Assembly (NCBI GenBank): GCA_963714205.1
Contig: CAVQNQ010000002.1
Coordinates: 1,984,001 to 2,048,000, forward strand
Reading direction: 5' to 3'
From: CAVQNQ01 sp963714205
GTDB taxonomy: Bacteria > Acidobacteriota > Terriglobia > Bryobacterales > Bryobacteraceae
Length of the DNA stretch: 64,000 bases
Shown here: positions 63,515 through 64,000 of the stretch, piece by piece
Layout of the letters: every line of letters begins with the position of its first letter
Position numbering within the stretch: the first letter of the stretch is position 1
Notes under the pieces: model-generated
Databases searched by the model: none
The model's input: the letters and a program-made list of their open reading frames with translations, nothing else
What the model was told of the DNA's origin: nothing
Position numbers and translations under genes: made by a program

Positions 63515-64000
63515 ATGGGCGTTTGGCATTCCCCCGAACCGGTGCGCGCGCACAACCTGCTCGAAGTGGAACTCCGCAAATGGGACCAGGATTTCCGGTT
63601 CCTGCTGGACTGTTTTCAAAGGGTCCTCTTGCGCATCCGGGAGCCGGAGCTGGCGCGCCTGGCGGGAGTGGCCTTCACGGCGCCGCCGCAACCGGGCGAG
63701 CGCCTGCCTCCGCGCGGGTCCCAAGCTCTCTCCATGGCCTTTCAGCTCCTGAACATGGCGGAGGAGAATACCGCCAACCAGGTGCGCCGGATGCGCGAAA
63801 CGGTCAGCGGCCCCACCGCGGAGCGCGGCTCGTGGCCCTACCACCTGGAACTGCTGCGGGCCGCGGGTTTTACCGAAGCGGACTTGCGCCGCGTGCTGCC
63901 TTCCATACATGTCCAGCCCGTGCTCACGGCCCACCCCACGGAGGCCAAGCGCGCCTCCGTGCTCGACCGGCATCGCGAGCTGTACCTCATGCTGGTGGAA
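63515..64000 (+). CDS. ppc: Phosphoenolpyruvate carboxylase, N-terminal part (runs off the right edge)
   Basis: 162 codons from the ATG at 63515 are open to the window edge. The sequence starts GVWHSPEPVRAHNLLEVELR and reaches the family-defining VLTAHPTEAKRASVLDRHRE near residue 140, which contains the essential His. MAFQLLNMAEENTANQVR is also typical. The enzyme carboxylates PEP to oxaloacetate, replenishing the TCA cycle. The region before the His is near the usual length, so the start is credible; the frame has a stop at 63461. It is divergent from the GH51 gene. Confidence 0.85.
   Translation, partial: MGVWHSPEPVRAHNLLEVELRKWDQDFRFLLDCFQRVLLRIREPELARLAGVAFTAPPQPGERLPPRGSQALSMAFQLLNMAEENTANQVRRMRETVSGPTAERGSWPYHLELLRAAGFTEADLRRVLPSIHVQPVLTAHPTEAKRASVLDRHRELYLMLVE

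Overview
The window reads as GC-rich chromosomal DNA from an acidobacterium, most likely of the Bryobacterales/Solibacteraceae type. The main reason is a large secreted protein with a TIGR03437-type domain (4135-6267), a family seen mostly in Solibacter-like genomes. The Kgd-type 2-oxoglutarate dehydrogenase, several Tat-exported glycoside hydrolases and the metal-efflux genes fit that view. No rRNA, tRNA, transposase or CRISPR array was seen, so most of the window looks like stable chromosome rather than a mobile island.

Layout. 1-1104: a Cas10/Csm1-like type III CRISPR polymerase runs off the left edge and starts without an HD nuclease domain. 1186-6267: BON-domain protein, parvulin-type foldase, GH1-like glycosidase, TIGR03437 protein. 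6300-17465: a histidine kinase/response regulator pair divergent from a metal-type RND efflux operon (TolC, adaptor, RND pump), a 37-residue membrane protein and a second RND pump. 17482-21770: AidB-like acyl-CoA dehydrogenase, a beta-barrel protein, a START-like exported protein and an SDR. 21778-31518: a divergent fatty-acid beta-oxidation regulon. Leftward are tetR, fadN, fadA and fadE; rightward are etfB, etfA and an acyl-CoA ligase. A single palindromic operator lies between the two arms. 31552-41426: leuA, a three-repeat exported protein, transketolase, GH51 with a hydroxypyruvate-isomerase-like gene, then an xseB-ispA-tlyA-nadK operon. 41507-50295: GH28 pectinase, kgd, an exported protein, an HDOD protein and an aminotransferase. 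50298-56359: a multiheme cytochrome cluster (hexaheme NapC-like, nonaheme c fused to cytochrome b, small membrane and monoheme proteins). It is divergent from a sigma-54 activator, with a recognisable -24/-12 promoter and an upstream palindrome. 56460-64000: a small secreted Cys-rich protein, a beta-barrel gene broken by a stop codon, a DHDPS-family lyase overlapping a tandem-BMC microcompartment shell protein, a DUF362 protein, a second GH51 arabinofuranosidase and the 5' end of ppc.

How the genes work together. The fad and etf genes form one acyl-CoA oxidation pathway under one repressor. The cytochrome cluster looks like an inner-membrane quinol-oxidising, periplasmic electron-transfer module switched by a PAS sensor with a cysteine cluster. 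The glycosidases (GH28, two GH51, GH1-like) point to growth on pectin and arabinan from plant material.

Quality warning. Genes at 21.8-25.2 kb, 43.5-45.2 kb and 51.8-52.6 kb carry many single-base insertions, nearly all +1 and often in short homopolymers. They are more likely sequence errors than true pseudogenes. I give the full reconstructed spans.
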